The notes under the pieces are model-generated. The model was given only the letters and a program-made list of their open reading frames with translations, ran no database searches and was not told the DNA's origin. Source: Enterococcus xiangfangensis (GTDB lineage Bacteria; Bacillota; Bacilli; Lactobacillales; Enterococcaceae). From it: 64,000 nt of DNA. Where the stretch lies: assembly GCF_005405365.1 (NCBI RefSeq), contig NZ_BJDX01000011.1, positions 34,327 through 98,326 on the forward strand, in the 5' to 3' direction. A program made the translations under genes and the position numbers. Below are positions 45,535 through 54,106 of this stretch, piece after piece (within the stretch, counting starts at the first letter, position 1; each line of letters starts with the position of its first letter).

Positions 45535-46389
45535 TTAGTTTTCTAAATAACTTACTGGTTTAACAACTTCGATTTTTGTTCCGTTGAATTCTTTTTCGAT
45601 ATATTTTTGAATCGTTTTGTTATGGTATAGCTTCACTAACTTTTTAAAGTTGGTTTTGTCTTCATTATCTTTAGCCGTCGCCAAGATATTGACATTGTTC
45701 TTTGTGCTTTGATCGACTTTTTCATGGAACAAAGAATCTTCCAACACATTTAAGCCGCCATCCAAAGCAACTGTATTAGAGATCAATACCGCGTCGACTG
45801 ATTTCAATACACGTGGCCCTGTCGTATCATCGATTTGTTTGAAAACCAATTTTTTAGGATTTTCCGCAACTTTTTCTACTCCGCTCAATGGTCCGAAATC
45901 GTCGCTCAACGTGATCAAACCAGCTTCTTGTAACAATAATAAACCGCGAGCTGTATTCGCTGGATTATTAGCAATCGCAACAGTTGCACCATCTGCAAGG
46001 TCATCCAGTGATTGAATTTTTTCTGAATAGATTCCTAATGGTTCCAAATAAGTTGTCCCTAAATTCACCAATTGATTTTTCTTATTTTGTTGATTGAATG
46101 CTTTGAAATATGAATATGACTGAAAAGCATTCACATCGACACTGCCGTCTGCTGTTGCCTTGTTTAGTTGTACTCCGTCAGTGATTTCTTTGACTTGAAT
46201 CTTCAGGCCGGCTTCTTTGGCTTCCGGACTGTCAGCGATGTGCTGCCAAATTTGAAAATCAGAACCTTGCGAGCCAACAACGATCGTTTTTGATTCTTTT
46301 TTTTGCGACTGCCCACTCACTTGATGGATCCCGAAACCGGCGGCTACCAATACCACCACTACGCCCAAAAGAGCTAATAATTTTTTCAT
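45535..46389 (-). CDS. MetQ/NlpA-family substrate-binding protein without lipobox
   Basis: A 284-residue extracytoplasmic methionine-binding component of a MetNIQ importer. The mature part starts near [17 protein letters not shown]; the [16 protein letters not shown] segment (about 81-96) and [16 protein letters not shown] (about 140-155) are standard MetQ/NlpA features. The N-terminal hydrophobic helix (about 3-20, [20 protein letters not shown]) contains no cysteine, so it cannot be a lipoprotein. It is probably held by its uncleaved helix. AGGAGAG precedes the ATG. Position after metI is canonical. Confidence 0.9.
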   Translation of the reverse strand: MKKLLALLGVVVVLVAAGFGIHQVSGQSQKKESKTIVVGSQGSDFQIWQHIADSPEAKEAGLKIQVKEITDGVQLNKATADGSVDVNAFQSYSYFKAFNQQNKKNQLVNLGTTYLEPLGIYSEKIQSLDDLADGATVAIANNPANTARGLLLLQEAGLITLSDDFGPLSGVEKVAENPKKLVFKQIDDTTGPRVLKSVDAVLISNTVALDGGLNVLEDSLFHEKVDQSTKNNVNILATAKDNEDKTNFKKLVKLYHNKTIQKYIEKEFNGTKIEVVKPVSYLEN

Positions 46390-46410
46390 ACTTTTCTCTC
46401 CTACCCGATA

Positions 46411-47082
46411 TTAAAACTTAGTAAAACGACTCGCGAGCCGATCCCCGATAAATTGAATCACAAATACCATTATTAATAAGATGATCATGCAGACAAAAGT
46501 CACATCATTTTGAAAACGAGCATAGCCGATACTGATCGCCACATTCCCTAAACCGCCAGCTCCAACTGCTCCAGCCATCGTCGTCAATCCGATCAAGCTG
46601 ATTACTGTCAACGTCGACACACGAATGATATCTGCCAATCCTTCTCTTAAATAAACTCGAAAAATAATTTCCCAATTACTCAATCCCATTGACTGAGCAG
46701 CTTCGATCACGCCCTGTCCGACTTCTTGCAACGCATTTTGAATCTGACGCGCATAAAAAGGAAAGATTCCCATTACTAAAGGGACTAGTGCGGCTGTCGT
46801 TCCAACAGTTGTTCCGACAAGAAAACTGGTCAACGGTGAAATGACCGCTAGTAAAATAATAAATGGAACACTTCGTAAAAGATTGACCACTTTGTCCAGC
46901 ACGCTGTAGAAACTACGATCTTGAATAATCCCGCCTGGTTGCGTTACGACTAAGAGCAAACCGGTCAATAAACCAATCACACCGGCGATCACCGCTGAAG
47001 CGATCGTCATGTACACCGTCTCCAAAGTCGCTTGCCAAATCGCTCCTTGCATAGTCAGCACATGAGGAAACAAATTACTCAT
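46411..47082 (-). CDS. metI: Methionine ABC transporter permease
   Basis: The 223-residue MetI permease of the D/L-methionine importer. It has five or six helices (about 15-45, 63-88, 93-110, 155-180, 190-212). The EAA loop GVIEAAQSMGLSNWEIIFRVYLREGL (about 125-150, G-x-E-A-A-x-x-x-G) contacts MetN. AAGGAGGTG precedes the ATG, which overlaps the metN stop by four bases. Confidence 0.95.
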   Translation of the reverse strand: MSNLFPHVLTMQGAIWQATLETVYMTIASAVIAGVIGLLTGLLLVVTQPGGIIQDRSFYSVLDKVVNLLRSVPFIILLAVISPLTSFLVGTTVGTTAALVPLVMGIFPFYARQIQNALQEVGQGVIEAAQSMGLSNWEIIFRVYLREGLADIIRVSTLTVISLIGLTTMAGAVGAGGLGNVAISIGYARFQNDVTFVCMIILLIMVFVIQFIGDRLASRFTKF

Positions 47083-48113
47083 GACCGCACCTCCTTTTTG
47101 ATTACTTCGACATCGACTCCTTGCTGTCGTAAATAATCAACCCCCGCTGAAACTTCGCCGCTTAAATTTAAGATCATGACTCCGACTGTCAAATTATCGA
47201 ATTGATCGACGTTGGCAAAAAGAATATTGGCCGCTACTTGGAATTTTTGCGCCATTTCGGTCACTACCGCTTGATTCGTCGTGTCTCCAATAAATTTCAG
47301 AACATAAAGATCTTGTGAATTACTTTGACGGATCCTTTTCAATGCTTCTTGGACATTGATCGATGTATCGATAAATTCTCTCGTCAGCTGTTTTTTCGGC
47401 CGCATAAAAACTTCAGCGACTTTCCCCTGTTCAATGATTTCGCCAGCTTCCATGACAGCAACCCGGTGACAGATCGTTTGGATTACTTGGATTTCGTGTG
47501 TAATCAAAACAATCGTCAATCCCAACTGTTGATTCAAACGCTGAAGCAATTTCAAGATGGATAACGTTGTCTTTGGATCCAATGCGCTAGTCGCTTCGTC
47601 ACTGACTAAAATATCTGGATTATTTGCCAATGCCCGAGCAATCGCTACCCGCTGCTTTTGTCCACCAGATAGCTGATCCGGAAACGCTCCTGCAAGTTCT
47701 TCAAGCTCTACCAGTTTCAACAAACCCAAAGCTTTTTCACGCCGTTCCGCTTTACTAAGTTTCTCACCTAGTAAAGGGAACTCCACGTTGTTTAAAACGG
47801 TACGTGAATTCATCAAATTGAAATGTTGAAAGATCATACCGATTTTTTTCCGAGCTTTTTGAAACTGATGCGAATCCAGCTCTTCCAGCGCCTGACCATT
47901 CACGATCACTTTTCCTGAAGTCGGGACTTGCAAATGATTGATCACCCGGATCAACGTACTTTTTCCTGCACCAGAGTAGCCGATGATTCCATAGATTTCT
48001 CCTTGTTCGATCGTTAAAGACACATGGTCTAACGCAGTGATTGATTCTTGATTACGTTTGAAGGTGACGACAGCGTCTTGCAATTCGATAACTGGTTGTT
48101 CCTGTTTTTCCAT
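47079..48113 (-). CDS. metN: Methionine ABC transporter ATP-binding protein
   Basis: A 344-residue ABC ATPase. Walker A is GYSGAGKST (45-53), signature LSGGQKQRVAIARAL near 140, Walker B ILVSDEATSALD near 163, switch His in TIVLITHE, and the C-terminal NIL regulatory domain (about 268-340, including VTEMAQKFQVAANILFANV), which senses methionine in this subfamily. I use the ATG at 48111-48113 just after the yxjG-like stop; an upstream in-frame TTG would overlap that gene. Confidence 0.95.
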   Translation of the reverse strand: MEKQEQPVIELQDAVVTFKRNQESITALDHVSLTIEQGEIYGIIGYSGAGKSTLIRVINHLQVPTSGKVIVNGQALEELDSHQFQKARKKIGMIFQHFNLMNSRTVLNNVEFPLLGEKLSKAERREKALGLLKLVELEELAGAFPDQLSGGQKQRVAIARALANNPDILVSDEATSALDPKTTLSILKLLQRLNQQLGLTIVLITHEIQVIQTICHRVAVMEAGEIIEQGKVAEVFMRPKKQLTREFIDTSINVQEALKRIRQSNSQDLYVLKFIGDTTNQAVVTEMAQKFQVAANILFANVDQFDNLTVGVMILNLSGEVSAGVDYLRQQGVDVEVIKKEVRS

Positions 48114-48121
48114 CTCTATCC

Positions 48122-49258
48122 CTACTTTTCTGACCAAACCTCTTCTGCGATACTTTTAACCAATGCGATCTTGTTCCATTGTTGTTCCTCAGTTAAAATA
48201 TTTCCTTCTTCAGTTGAAGCGAAACCACATTGTGGACTTAATGATAAACGATCCAACGGCAAATACTGTGCCGCTTCATGAATCCGATCAATGACTTGTT
48301 GACGATCTTCTAGATTACCGTCTTTAGAAGTGATCAAACCTAAAACAACTTGTTTATCACCGCTGACTTTTGCTAAAGGTTCAAACCCACCAGAACGTTC
48401 GGTGTCATATTCTAAATAATATGCATGGACATTTTCAGAGGTGAACAATGGCTCTGCCACATCATCGTAACCGCCAGCTGCTGCCCAAGTTGAATGATAA
48501 TTTCCACGACACACATGTGTGTTTAAAATCAAATCTGCTGGTTGATCGGCTAAGACTGCGTTATTAATCGTTAAATACAATTGTGCCAATTCGTTGCGAA
48601 CTTCTTTTTCATCTTTCTCTTCTTCTACAATAAATCCTTCTGGCAACGGTGCGACTAAAACGCCCCATGTGCAATCGTCTAGTTGGATCGTACGTGCGCC
48701 TGCGGCATATAGATCAGCAATCACTTGGCGATATGCAGTGACGATATCGGCGATCAAAAGCTCATTGGTTGGATAGATCTCACGAACTTTTTCGATGACA
48801 TCCGGTCTTAATAACTCCACTAAGATTTGTGCAGGAGCTGGGATTGTCTGTTTCACTTCGACACCTTCGCTAGTATGGGCACGTGTAAATTTAAAATGTT
48901 CAACAAACGGATGATTTTCACCAGAAACTTTTCCAGTGACGATGACTGTACCTGGTCGAGTTTCTTCACCGTGGAAAAAGTAGCCGTGTTCTGGAATAGC
49001 AAACGCTACTCCTTGCAAGCCCCAGAAGAAATCTAAGTGCCACCAGCTGCGGCGAAATTCGCCATCGGTCACAGCTTTCAGCCCAGCTGCTTCTTGTTTA
49101 TTGATCAAATCGATGATCGCCTCATCTTCAACTTTTGTTAATTCTGCTTGTGTAAGATTGCCGGCTTCAAATGCTGTCCGTGCTGCTTTTAATTTATCAG
49201 GTCGCAAGAAGCTTCCCACGATGTCATAGCGAAATGGTGATGTTGTACGTTTTGTCAT
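48122..49258 (-). CDS. MetE-like methionine synthase (YxjG/YxjH type)
   Basis: A 378-residue cobalamin-independent homocysteine methyltransferase-like protein equal to the C-terminal catalytic half of MetE, with no N-terminal domain. It shows DIVGSFLRP (about 13-21), the TDGEFRRSWWHLDFFWGL block (about 64-81), IQLDDCTWG (about 188-196), the zinc-ligand candidate HVCRGN near 249-254, and SPQCGFASTE near 341-350. The methyl donor is unknown in this subfamily. It heads the T-box operon yxjG-like, metN, metI, metQ-like, luxS, SDR. GGAGGAATT precedes the ATG. Confidence 0.9.
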   Translation of the reverse strand: MTKRTTSPFRYDIVGSFLRPDKLKAARTAFEAGNLTQAELTKVEDEAIIDLINKQEAAGLKAVTDGEFRRSWWHLDFFWGLQGVAFAIPEHGYFFHGEETRPGTVIVTGKVSGENHPFVEHFKFTRAHTSEGVEVKQTIPAPAQILVELLRPDVIEKVREIYPTNELLIADIVTAYRQVIADLYAAGARTIQLDDCTWGVLVAPLPEGFIVEEEKDEKEVRNELAQLYLTINNAVLADQPADLILNTHVCRGNYHSTWAAAGGYDDVAEPLFTSENVHAYYLEYDTERSGGFEPLAKVSGDKQVVLGLITSKDGNLEDRQQVIDRIHEAAQYLPLDRLSLSPQCGFASTEEGNILTEEQQWNKIALVKSIAEEVWSEK

Positions 49259-49303
49259 AATAAAATTCCTCCATTTTTTAGCTTTTAAGAAAAGGCGATG
49301 AAA

Positions 49304-49585
49304 AACAAAAAAACATCCATCCCTTTACCTATTGCCAGTGCAATAAATAAAGGGACGAATGTTTTCGCGTTACCACCCTCATTTACATTATCCTCGCGAA
49401 TAATGCCTCAACGGTACCTGTTGATACCCGGTGATATATCGGTCACTTCCCGTTTAGTTTGCGTGAACAAACCAAATTGCTCAGAGTTCATCTTCACTGA
49501 CTTTTACAATTCCCTTTTTCACCGACCGGGTTCTCTGTACTCGTTACTTATCAGTTACTCTTCTCTTCAAAGCTTCATTATTTGT
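49304..49585 (-). promoter_or_regulatory. Met-specific T-box leader of the yxjG-met-luxS operon
   Basis: The minus strand carries the T-box bulge sequence AGGGTGGTAACGCG (49366-49379) and then a terminator (AACATTCGTCCCTTTA ... TAAAGGGATGGATGTT, T-run). The Stem I motifs AGAGA and GGTG lie upstream. The specifier, counted 6 bases before the GAGC block as in the leuS T-box, is AUG at 49489-49491, i.e. methionine. Uncharged tRNA-Met would therefore open the terminator and switch the operon on. Confidence 0.88.
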
Positions 49586-49590
49586 TCACT

Positions 49591-49619
49591 ATAATCACAT
49601 TTAATATAGGTTTTGTCAA
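49591..49619 (-). promoter_or_regulatory. Promoter of the Met T-box operon
   Basis: TTGACA (49614-49619), 17 bases, then GATTAT (49591-49596) on the minus strand, just upstream of the T-box leader. Confidence 0.65.
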
Positions 49620-49671
49620 TACTTTTTTCATTTATTTTTAAAAATAGCAATTTAGTTGGTAATTTTTACTA

Positions 49672-49706
49672 TAAAAAAAAGCTAAGATCTCGGGGATCTT
49701 AGCTTA
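49672..49706 (-). terminator. Terminator after the LysM/Apf-like gene
   Basis: AAGCTAAGATCC, loop, GATCTTAGCTT followed by eight T on the minus strand. Confidence 0.88.
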
Positions 49707-49721
49707 GAATTCATTTTAATT

Positions 49722-50333
49722 TTAGTACCAACCGTTTGCTTGCCAGAAAGCTTGAGCGCCTTCCCAAGAACCATAACGAGAAGTTACATATTGGTCAGCA
49801 ACGCGTTCTTGGTTTGCTGCAGAGTAGTCACCGTTTAAGTATGAAGCTGATAATTGGTAACGTCCGATGTATTGACCGTTTGTCGCTGTGTATGAACCGC
49901 TAGATTCGCGTTGTGCAATCCATTCTTTTGCTGAGTTGGTGCTTGCTGCAGTTGTAGCTGTTGTTGTTTGAGCCGCTGTTTCTTGAACAGGTGCTGTTTG
50001 AGTTGTTTCTTGAACTGCTGTTTCTTGAACTGCTGCTGTTTGTGCAGGAGCTGCTTGAGTTGTTTCTGTTGTTTCTGCTTTTTCAGTTTTAGCTTCGCCG
50101 TCAATTGTTAATTCTTGACCAGCAAAGATCATGTTTACGTTCGAAATTTTATTTGCTTTAGCAATTTTATCAACTAAGCTGTCATTGCCAGCAAACTTAT
50201 GAGAAATTTTTGATAAAGTATCGCCTGCTTCAACAGTGTATGTTTCTGAAGCGTGTGCATCTGTAGCACCCATCGCCAATCCTGCACCGGCTGCTAATAC
50301 TGTACTAAAAAGAACTGTTTTCCCTAATTTCAT
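49722..50333 (-). CDS. Secreted LysM protein with Apf-like C-terminal domain
   Basis: A 203-residue wall-associated protein. It has a signal peptide (about 1-28, cleavage near AHA-SET), one LysM peptidoglycan-binding domain (about 31-75, YTVEAGDTLSKISHKF), a Thr/Gln/Ala-rich linker with repeated VQET-type units (about 80-132), and a C-terminal domain (about 133-203, AKEWIAQRESSGSYTATNG ... QANGWY) like the aggregation-promoting-factor family, related to transglycosylase-type resuscitation proteins. The ATG at 50331-50333 has GGGGGAA upstream; an upstream in-frame extension has no signals. Likely remodels or coats peptidoglycan. Confidence 0.87.
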   Translation of the reverse strand: MKLGKTVLFSTVLAAGAGLAMGATDAHASETYTVEAGDTLSKISHKFAGNDSLVDKIAKANKISNVNMIFAGQELTIDGEAKTEKAETTETTQAAPAQTAAVQETAVQETTQTAPVQETAAQTTTATTAASTNSAKEWIAQRESSGSYTATNGQYIGRYQLSASYLNGDYSAANQERVADQYVTSRYGSWEGAQAFWQANGWY

Positions 50334-50657
50334 TATGTAATTTCCCCCGAATTTTCTTCTGTCGTTTTCGTTTGTCTTATTGACTACGAGAGATACTTTA
50401 TCATCCTTTTGTATTTCATGGGTAATAATCATGTAACAGTACATTACAATCCGATAAAACAATGTAACAAAACATCCATTAGTGTGTCACTTTGAAATAT
50501 AGTATTTTTTCTATTACGAAATAAAACTCGCTGTTTATAAGGTTTCTATCAATTGGAACTGTTTTATCTTTGTGTTACAAAACGCTCTTCAGGAAATATT
50601 GAAATCTTTTTGTAAAGAAGCCTAGACGATGATTCTTGAAAAATTTGGCTGTTTAAG
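50334..50657. other. Long leader region of the LysM/Apf-like gene
   Basis: No gene is visible. It contains WalR-like half-sites and probably the promoter for the LysM protein. See the entry at 50433-50469. Confidence 0.5.
50433..50469 (-). promoter_or_regulatory. Cluster of WalR-like half-sites
   Basis: On the minus strand TGTTAC (50464-50469), TGTAAT (50443-50448) and TGTTAC (50433-50438) resemble the WalR half-site TGTWAH. Their start-to-start distances are 21 and 10 bases; the known tandem consensus uses 11. They lie about 100 bases before a wall-hydrolase-like gene, a typical WalR target. Confidence 0.4.
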
Positions 50658-50700
50658 CAAAAAAACTTCGGCTCTATTTAACAGAGTCGAAGTTTTTTTA
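50658..50700. terminator. Terminator after the MurJ-like gene
   Basis: AAAAAACTTCGGCTCT and AGAGTCGAAGTTTTTT around a small loop; it overlaps the stop codon of the leftward gene. Confidence 0.87.
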
Positions 50701-52335
50701 TTTGATCCTTAAACGCTGACGCCATTTCCTCGCTTGCGCTCCAACTAGTTGATCGACTAATCGCAGCTTCAAACTCAGATAAACATAAACGGCTCCGCCG
50801 ATCCCGGCTGTCAGCAAACAAATCAGCAAGGCCGAAAAGCGAGCGGCAGGATCAAGCACCAGATAACTCGTTTGTCGCACGATCACAGCAACGCCCAACA
50901 TCAAGAGCGTTAAGATCAAAATCAAGAGACAGCGACGAAATGCCAGCCGATAATTTGCTTGAACGACTCTTCGCAACTTCCATAAGCACAATGCAGAAGT
51001 CAAACTTAGTCCTAAAAATGTTGCCGCTAATGGACCATAGACCTCCAGTAATTTGATCAGCGGGATTTGGATCACCACTTTTAAGACCAGCCCTGCCAGC
51101 CAATATCGTACTGCGATTCTGCTGTGGGAGATTCCTTGCAACGTTGTGGACAGCATCATGAACAGCGCTGAAATAAATCCTGCTAAACACGCCGCAATCA
51201 GTACGTGACTGCCTAAAACATCGGCTGAATAAAAAACTGTGTTCAATGGATACGCCAATAAAATCATACCAGAAACTGCAGGAAACATAATAAAGGCGAA
51301 AAGTTGGATGTTGGTATTTACTAACTTAGCCAACTCTGGTCTACGTTTTTGCGTAAAAAGTTCTGTCAACATCGGCAAACTCGTTAAAGCAAGCGAAGTT
51401 CCTAAAGTCACGACGACCATCGTCAGTTTATCAGGATTGGCACTAAATAACGCATACAGATCTACCAGCTGAGCATGACTGTAATTCGTATTCGCTTTCA
51501 TTGTATGGATGAACGTCGCTTGATCGATCAGTTTGTAAAACGTGATTCCGCCGCCGAGCAAAATGAACGGGATCGCTTGTCTAACTGTTTCAAATAATAA
51601 TTTTTTTGTGTCGATCGTCACTTTGTTCAAACTATATTTCAATTGCTGGTCGCTGATTTTACGTTCCTTGAACCAATAAAAAAGCAACACACCGTAAGAA
51701 CCGATCATGCCAAAAGATGCAGCAAAGGTCGATTGAATCACGGCACTCAAATAATCGCCTTTCATCACTTTCATAATAATAAAGACACTTAACAACATAT
51801 ACAAAACACGGAGCGCCTGCTCAACTAATTGTGAGATAGCCGATGGCCGCATATCTTGCTGCCCTTGAAAATAACCACGTAAGACACTCATACAAGGAAA
51901 AGCAACTACGGCGACACTTAACGCTTGGATCACAGGAATCAGCGCGGCTCCACCGCCGGATAATCCGGCTAATAAAGGCGCAGTCAAAAACATCACTCCG
52001 CCAAAAAAGATTCCTAAAATCGCGGTAGCTTGTAGCGCTTTGATAAATAAGCGCCGGCTGGTCTGATATTCACCCATTGAATTGTAGCGTGCGACTTGTT
52101 TAGCAATCGCACCGGGCAATCCTGCTGTGGAGATCATCATGAACAATGCATAAAACGTATAGCCCATATTAAATAATCCATTGGCAGCTCGGGCATTTTC
52201 TCCCATCCAGGCATACCATGGAATAATGTAGATTGCGCCTAGCAGTCGCGAAAAGATATTGCCTACTGACAGCCAAGCCGATCCTTGGATCATTTTTTCT
52301 TGATAAGAAAGCTCGCTTGATCGGATTTTGTCCAT
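50698..52335 (-). CDS. Putative lipid II flippase (YtgP/MurJ-like, MOP superfamily)
   Basis: A 545-residue polytopic membrane protein with about 14 hydrophobic helices. It belongs to the polysaccharide-transport branch of the MOP superfamily (SpoVB/YtgP), whose streptococcal member acts as the lipid II flippase. The N-terminus KMIQGSAWLSVGNIFSRLLGAIYIIP and TAGLPGAIAKQVARYN (about 70-85) are characteristic. The C-terminus is basic (RKWRQRLRIK). It is divergent from murE, 120 bases away, supporting a peptidoglycan role. AGGAGAAAATT precedes the ATG. Confidence 0.85.
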   Translation of the reverse strand: MDKIRSSELSYQEKMIQGSAWLSVGNIFSRLLGAIYIIPWYAWMGENARAANGLFNMGYTFYALFMMISTAGLPGAIAKQVARYNSMGEYQTSRRLFIKALQATAILGIFFGGVMFLTAPLLAGLSGGGAALIPVIQALSVAVVAFPCMSVLRGYFQGQQDMRPSAISQLVEQALRVLYMLLSVFIIMKVMKGDYLSAVIQSTFAASFGMIGSYGVLLFYWFKERKISDQQLKYSLNKVTIDTKKLLFETVRQAIPFILLGGGITFYKLIDQATFIHTMKANTNYSHAQLVDLYALFSANPDKLTMVVVTLGTSLALTSLPMLTELFTQKRRPELAKLVNTNIQLFAFIMFPAVSGMILLAYPLNTVFYSADVLGSHVLIAACLAGFISALFMMLSTTLQGISHSRIAVRYWLAGLVLKVVIQIPLIKLLEVYGPLAATFLGLSLTSALCLWKLRRVVQANYRLAFRRCLLILILTLLMLGVAVIVRQTSYLVLDPAARFSALLICLLTAGIGGAVYVYLSLKLRLVDQLVGAQARKWRQRLRIK

Positions 52336-52420
52336 AATTTTCTCCTTTACTTGTTCTCTTTATAGTAAAACGAAATCACGCTTCTGACAATCACTCTTTA
52401 CTTTTTCTCTTACTGCGCTA

Positions 52421-52429
52421 TGCTATAAT
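52421..52429 (+). promoter_or_regulatory. Extended -10 promoter of murE
   Basis: TGC-TATAAT lies 30 bases before the murE ATG. The -35 region is poor. Confidence 0.5.
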
Positions 52430-52458
52430 AGCTTAGACTATATATTGGAGGTCTCATC

Positions 52459-53955
52459 ATGCTGACACTTACCCAAATCCAACAAATTCTTGAAAAAGAA
52501 AATCTCTTACGGGAGTTTATCACGCCAACGCGTTGGACGTTGACCGCGCCTTTTGACAAAAAATTTCGCAAAATCGCTTACGACTCACGTGAAGCTGATG
52601 CGGATACACTTTTTTTCTGTAAAGGCAATAATTTTCAACAACGCTATCTAGAACAAGCCTTAGAAAAAGGTTTGACTTGTTATCTTGCAGAACAACCTTA
52701 CGAAGTCGCTGCTGAAGTAGCCATCATCGTTACTGATATTCGCAAAGCACTAGCTGTTTTGAGTATGGCTTTTTACGATTATCCCCAAAGAAAATTAAAA
52801 CTGATTGGGATCACCGGTACAAAGGGCAAAACGACCGTCGCTTATTTCACAAAACAAATCTTAGACATCACTACCAATCAAAAAACCGCCCTTTTGTCGA
52901 CATTAAATACGACAGTAGACGGTGTAACTTTTTTTAAATCAAAACTTACAACGCCGGAATCATTAGACTTGTACCGGATGATGGCCGAAGCTGTAGAAAA
53001 CGGGATGACCCATCTCATCATGGAAGTTTCTTCCCAAGCTTATAAAGTCGCCCGCGTTTACGGTTTGACCTTTGATGTAGGAGTTTTCCTAAACATTTCA
53101 CCAGACCATATCGGACCGATTGAACATCCGACTTTTGAAGATTACTTCTATTGCAAACGACAGCTACTCGCTAATTCTCGACAAGTCATCTTGCAGCATG
53201 AAATCGATCACTTTGATCTTTTGCTGGAATTAACCAAACAAAAAAATATTCCTGTCATCACCTACGGAAATCAGCAAGCTGATTACTGCGTACAGCCATT
53301 GGCACATCCACTTGCCTTTGCCTTAACAAGCTCATCCGATCGTTTCAATTTAAACGGACACTATGAAATTTTATTAGCTGGCGACTTCAACAAAGAAAAC
53401 GCCGCTGCCGCTTTACTGGCCAGCGCGCTTGTCGGAGGCGATCAAAAAGCTGGTCAACAAGGATTAGCTGAAGCATTAGTTCCTGGACGGATGAATTTGC
53501 TTTTAAAATCAAATGGCGCTCACATTTATGTCGATTACGCTCATAATTATTTAAGCATGAAATCATTGCTGGCTTTCGCTAAAGAACAACACCCCACTGG
53601 TGCACTTGTAGTTATCACTGGGTCGACTGGGAATAAAGCCGAATCTCGCCGAACAGGCTTAGGCCAAGCCATCGGTGAATATGCCGATACCGCTATTTTG
53701 ACCAGCGATGATCCGAACTTTGAAGATCCGCGAAAAATCGCTGATGAGATCCAACAAGGAATCAAGAATCCTCACGTGGACGTACACTTTGAAATTGATC
53801 GAAAAAAAGCCATCCAAGCGGCCATCCAAGCAGCTGGTCCTAACGATGCCATCATCTTAGCCGGAAAAGGAACGGATCAGTACATGACTGTTAACGATGA
53901 AAATCTGCCTTATGAAGGCGATTATCAATTGGCTGAAAAATTCATTGCTCTTTGA
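52459..53955 (+). CDS. murE: UDP-MurNAc-L-Ala-D-Glu:L-lysine ligase
   Basis: A 498-residue Mur ligase adding the third amino acid of the stem peptide in the cytosol. The ATP site is GITGTKGKTTVAYF (about 115-128). A carbamylated Lys is expected in the DYFYCKRQLL segment (about 230). The substrate-specificity motif DDPNFEDP (about 416-423) is the lysine-type form; meso-DAP enzymes carry DNPR there. The wall therefore contains L-Lys at position 3, as in enterococci. GGAGGTCTC precedes the ATG. It is monocistronic with a terminator. Confidence 0.95.
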   Translation: MLTLTQIQQILEKENLLREFITPTRWTLTAPFDKKFRKIAYDSREADADTLFFCKGNNFQQRYLEQALEKGLTCYLAEQPYEVAAEVAIIVTDIRKALAVLSMAFYDYPQRKLKLIGITGTKGKTTVAYFTKQILDITTNQKTALLSTLNTTVDGVTFFKSKLTTPESLDLYRMMAEAVENGMTHLIMEVSSQAYKVARVYGLTFDVGVFLNISPDHIGPIEHPTFEDYFYCKRQLLANSRQVILQHEIDHFDLLLELTKQKNIPVITYGNQQADYCVQPLAHPLAFALTSSSDRFNLNGHYEILLAGDFNKENAAAALLASALVGGDQKAGQQGLAEALVPGRMNLLLKSNGAHIYVDYAHNYLSMKSLLAFAKEQHPTGALVVITGSTGNKAESRRTGLGQAIGEYADTAILTSDDPNFEDPRKIADEIQQGIKNPHVDVHFEIDRKKAIQAAIQAAGPNDAIILAGKGTDQYMTVNDENLPYEGDYQLAEKFIAL

Positions 53956-53989
53956 TTCCGCTTAGACTCAAAAACACTGCTACTCCCAT

Positions 53990-54022
53990 AGACCGTGATC
54001 TCATTGATCAGCGGTCTTTTTT
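53990..54022 (+). terminator. Terminator after murE
   Basis: AGACCG-TGATC and TGATCA-GCGGTCT with loop TCAT and a run of six T. Confidence 0.82.
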
Positions 54023-54073
54023 GTACGGTCAAGCCAACTTTTCGTACTAATAAATAAATTGGTTTTCTTTCCT

Positions 54074-54106
54074 ACAAAAAAACTCCGTAACTATTTACAG
54101 AGTTTT
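54074..54106 (-). terminator. Terminator overlapping the end of the racemase gene
   Basis: AAAACTCTGTAA and TTACGGAGTTTT, then T residues on the minus strand. The left arm covers the last codons and the stop. Confidence 0.75.

Noticed and set aside
49835..50104. Lys/Gln-rich 89-residue frame within the LysM gene
   Set aside because: A frame shadow of the repetitive Thr/Gln linker coding sequence on the same strand.
50334..50462. N-terminal extension of the LysM/Apf-like protein
   Set aside because: It would place a hydrophilic stretch before the signal peptide and has no ribosome site; the ATG at 50331-50333 has one.
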